Shown: piece after piece, positions 61,854-64,000 of the stretch
How positions within the stretch are numbered: position 1 is the stretch's first letter
Layout of the letters: every line of letters begins with the position of its first letter
NCBI RefSeq assembly: GCF_001905145.1
Contig: NZ_LWLB01000001.1
Location: forward strand, 186,001 to 250,000
Reading direction: 5' to 3'
DNA: 64,000 nt
DNA from: Nocardiopsis sp. TSRI0078
GTDB taxonomy: Bacteria; Actinomycetota; Actinomycetes; Streptosporangiales; Streptosporangiaceae
The notes under the pieces: model-generated
What the model saw: the letters and a program-made list of their open reading frames with translations, nothing else
Told to the model about the DNA's origin: nothing
Databases searched by the model: none
Position numbers and translations under genes: made by a program

Positions 61854-64000
61854 TTACTCCCGCTTGCCGGCGGCCGACTCCTCGACCTCGGGCGTGTCCG
61901 GCACGTCGGCCGGCTTCGGCACGCCCTTGAAGGTGAACTTGGCGTCCGTGCCCTGGCCCTCGGCGTCGATCACCACGATCTGACCGGCCTTGAGGTCGCC
62001 GAACAGGATCTTCTCCGACAGCTGGTCCTCGATCTCGCGCTGGATCGTCCGGCGCAGCGGCCGGGCGCCCAGCACCGGGTCGAACCCGCGCTCGGCCAGG
62101 ATCTCCTTGGCCTTGGGCCGCAGCTCGATCCCCATGTCCCGCTCCTTGAGCCGGCTGTCCAGACCCGTGATCATCAGGTCCACGATCTGGAAGATCTCCT
62201 GCTCGGTCAGCTGGTGGAAGACGATGACGTCGTCCACACGGTTGAGGAACTCGGGACGGAAGTTGTTCTTGAGCTCCTCGCTGACCTTCGCCTTCATCCG
62301 CTCGTAGTTGGTGTTGGCGTCGTCCTCCTTGGCGAAGCCCATGGCCACGCCCTTGGAGATGTCCCGCGTACCCAGGTTGGTCGTCATGATGATGACCGTG
62401 TTCTTGAAGTCGACGTTGCGACCCTGGGCGTCGGTGAGACGTCCCTCCTCCAGCACCTGGAGCAGCGAGTTGAAGATGTCGGTGTGGGCCTTCTCGATCT
62501 CGTCGAACAGGACCACGGAGAACGGCTTGCGGCGCACCTTCTCGGTGAGCTGGCCGCCCTCCTCGTAACCGACGTATCCGGGCGGGGAGCCGAACAGCCG
62601 CGAGACCGTGTGCTTTTCCATGAACTCGGACATGTCCAGCTGGATCAGCGCGTCCTCGTCCCCGAACAGGAACTCGGCCAGGGTCTTGGACAGCTCGGTC
62701 TTACCCACACCGGACGGGCCGGCGAAGATGAACGAGCCACCGGGACGCTTGGGGTCCTTCAGCCCGGCGCGGGTACGGCGGATCGCCTGGGAGAGCGCCT
62801 TGATGGCGTCCTCCTGGCCGATGACGCGCCGGTGCAGCTCGTCCTCCATCCGCAGGAGCCGGGAGGACTCCTCCTCGGTGAGCTTGAAGACCGGGATGCC
62901 GGTGGAGGCGGCCAGGACCTCGGCGATGAGCTCCTCGTCGACCTCGGCCACGACGTCCATGTCGCCGGCCTTCCACTCCTTCTCCCGCTGCGCCTTCTTG
63001 TTGAGCAGCTGCTTCTCGTCGTCGCGCAGCGACGCCGCCTTCTCGAAGTCCTGCGCGTCGATCGCGGACTCCTTGTCGCGCCGCACCGCCGCGATCTTCT
63101 CGTCGAACTCGCGCAGGTCCGGCGGAGCGGTCATCCGGCGGATGCGCATCCGCGAGCCCGCCTCGTCGATGAGGTCGATGGCCTTGTCCGGCAGGAACCG
63201 GTCGCTGATGTAGCGGTCGGCCATCTGCGCCGCGGCCACCAGGGCCCCGTCGGTGATGGAGACCCGGTGGTGGGCCTCGTAGCGGTCGCGCAGGCCCTTG
63301 AGGATCTCGATGGCGTGCTTGATGGAGGGCTCGTCCACCTGGATGGGCTGGAAGCGCCGCTCCAGGGCGGCGTCCTTCTCCAGGTACTTGCGGTACTCGT
63401 CCAGCGTGGTCGCGCCGATGGTCTGCAGCTCACCCCTGGCCAGCATGGGCTTGAGGATGGAGGCGGCGTCTATGGCACCCTCCGCCGCGCCCGCGCCGAC
63501 CAGCGTGTGCAGCTCGTCGATGAACAGGATGATGTCGCCCCGGGTGCGGATCTCCTTCAGCACCTTCTTGAGGCGCTCCTCGAAGTCACCGCGGTAACGG
63601 CTGCCCGCCACGAGGGCGCCCAGGTCCAGCGTGTACAGCTGCTTGTCCTTGAGCGTCTCGGGGATCTCGCCCTTGACGATCTTCTGGGCCAGGCCCTCCA
63701 CCACGGCGGTCTTACCGACGCCGGGCTCACCGATCAGGACCGGGTTGTTCTTGGTACGCCGCGAGAGCACCTGCATCACGCGCTCGATCTCGTTGTCCCG
63801 GCCGATGACCGGGTCGAGCTTGCTCTCCCGGGCGGCCTGGGTCAGGTTGCGACCGAACTGGTCCAGCACCAGCGAGGTGGAGGGGGTGGACTCGGAGGAG
63901 GCACCGGTGGCCTGCGGCTCCTTGCCCTGGTAGCCGTGCAGCAGCTGGATGACCTGCTGGCGCACGCGGTTCAGGTCGGCGCCGAGCTTGACCAGCACCT
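61854..64000 (-). CDS. clpC: ATP-dependent unfoldase ClpC (3' part; start outside window)
   Basis: The frame is open to the right window edge; 715 residues are visible. D1 ATPase: Walker [16 protein letters not shown], Walker [15 protein letters not shown]. The middle domain has a UVR motif ([27 protein letters not shown]). D2: Walker [17 protein letters not shown], Walker [12 protein letters not shown], sensor [21 protein letters not shown]. Feeds substrates to ClpP1P2 and is essential in several actinobacteria. The N-terminal Clp_N repeats lie outside. Confidence 0.96.
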   Translation of the reverse strand, partial: VLVKLGADLNRVRQQVIQLLHGYQGKEPQATGASSESTPSTSLVLDQFGRNLTQAARESKLDPVIGRDNEIERVMQVLSRRTKNNPVLIGEPGVGKTAVVEGLAQKIVKGEIPETLKDKQLYTLDLGALVAGSRYRGDFEERLKKVLKEIRTRGDIILFIDELHTLVGAGAAEGAIDAASILKPMLARGELQTIGATTLDEYRKYLEKDAALERRFQPIQVDEPSIKHAIEILKGLRDRYEAHHRVSITDGALVAAAQMADRYISDRFLPDKAIDLIDEAGSRMRIRRMTAPPDLREFDEKIAAVRRDKESAIDAQDFEKAASLRDDEKQLLNKKAQREKEWKAGDMDVVAEVDEELIAEVLAASTGIPVFKLTEEESSRLLRMEDELHRRVIGQEDAIKALSQAIRRTRAGLKDPKRPGGSFIFAGPSGVGKTELSKTLAEFLFGDEDALIQLDMSEFMEKHTVSRLFGSPPGYVGYEEGGQLTEKVRRKPFSVVLFDEIEKAHTDIFNSLLQVLEEGRLTDAQGRNVDFKNTVIIMTTNLGTRDISKGVAMGFAKEDDANTNYERMKAKVSEELKNNFRPEFLNRVDDVIVFHQLTEQEIFQIVDLMITGLDSRLKERDMGIELRPKAKEILAERGFDPVLGARPLRRTIQREIEDQLSEKILFGDLKAGQIVVIDAEGQGTDAKFTFKGVPKPADVPDTPEVEESAAGKRE

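Overview
The DNA is very GC-rich, with strong third-position G/C bias, frequent GTG/TTG starts and overlapping GTGA/ATGA stop-start junctions. It encodes menaquinone and complex I genes, BldC, DUF397/DUF5753 regulators, a Streptomyces subtilisin inhibitor-type protein and a perfect CebR/CelR operator. Together these indicate an aerobic, sporulating-type actinomycete. I would place it in or near Nocardiopsaceae (Nocardiopsis/Thermobifida-like), but that placement is an inference.

Layout. (1) 0-2.4 kb: two ABC exporter half-transporters, probably the edge of a biosynthetic or peptide-export cluster. (2) 2.4-8.2 kb: a strong promoter and structured leader or ncRNA ending in a hairpin before a small MerR-type regulator, then msrA, a RarD-like transporter and two secreted proteins of unknown function. 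(3) 8.2-28.5 kb: the respiratory block on the minus strand. It holds a polyprenyl diphosphate synthase, the complete nuoA-N operon, a geranylgeranyl/menaquinone reductase and menG. These make menaquinone, modify its tail and use it as complex I acceptor. Two Rex-type redox operators lie in front of nuoA and in front of the reductase. (4) 28.5-36.4 kb: accessory DNA. It holds a frameshifted adaptor-like gene with an Imm49 immunity gene, an XRE/DUF5753-DUF397-ATPase regulatory set, a 62-bp perfect palindrome next to a transposase tail, an Imm49 remnant, a secreted beta-propeller protein and a HicAB-like toxin-antitoxin pair with its operator. (5) 36.4-42.4 kb: an ArsR-type repressor with a nested palindromic operator and its MFS transporter, a DUF4229 protein, BldC, a PLDc_N protein, and a pectate lyase divergent from its likely LacI-type regulator. 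(6) 42.4-46.7 kb: the System II cytochrome c maturation operon resA-ccdA-resB-ccsB. (7) 46.9-53.7 kb: a small HTH protein, a phosphatase-like protein, acuC, a Pro-rich membrane protein with MPPGG repeats, proC and a sugar phosphate isomerase-like protein. (8) 54.3-64 kb: NlpC/P60 and SGNH secreted hydrolases, radA, a subtilisin inhibitor, a histidine phosphatase behind a CebR/CelR-type operator, a membrane-anchored protein, mutY, a DUF3105 protein and the 3' part of clpC.

No rRNA, tRNA, CRISPR array or replication origin was recognised. Function calls rest on motifs read by eye and on remembered family features; no database search was run.
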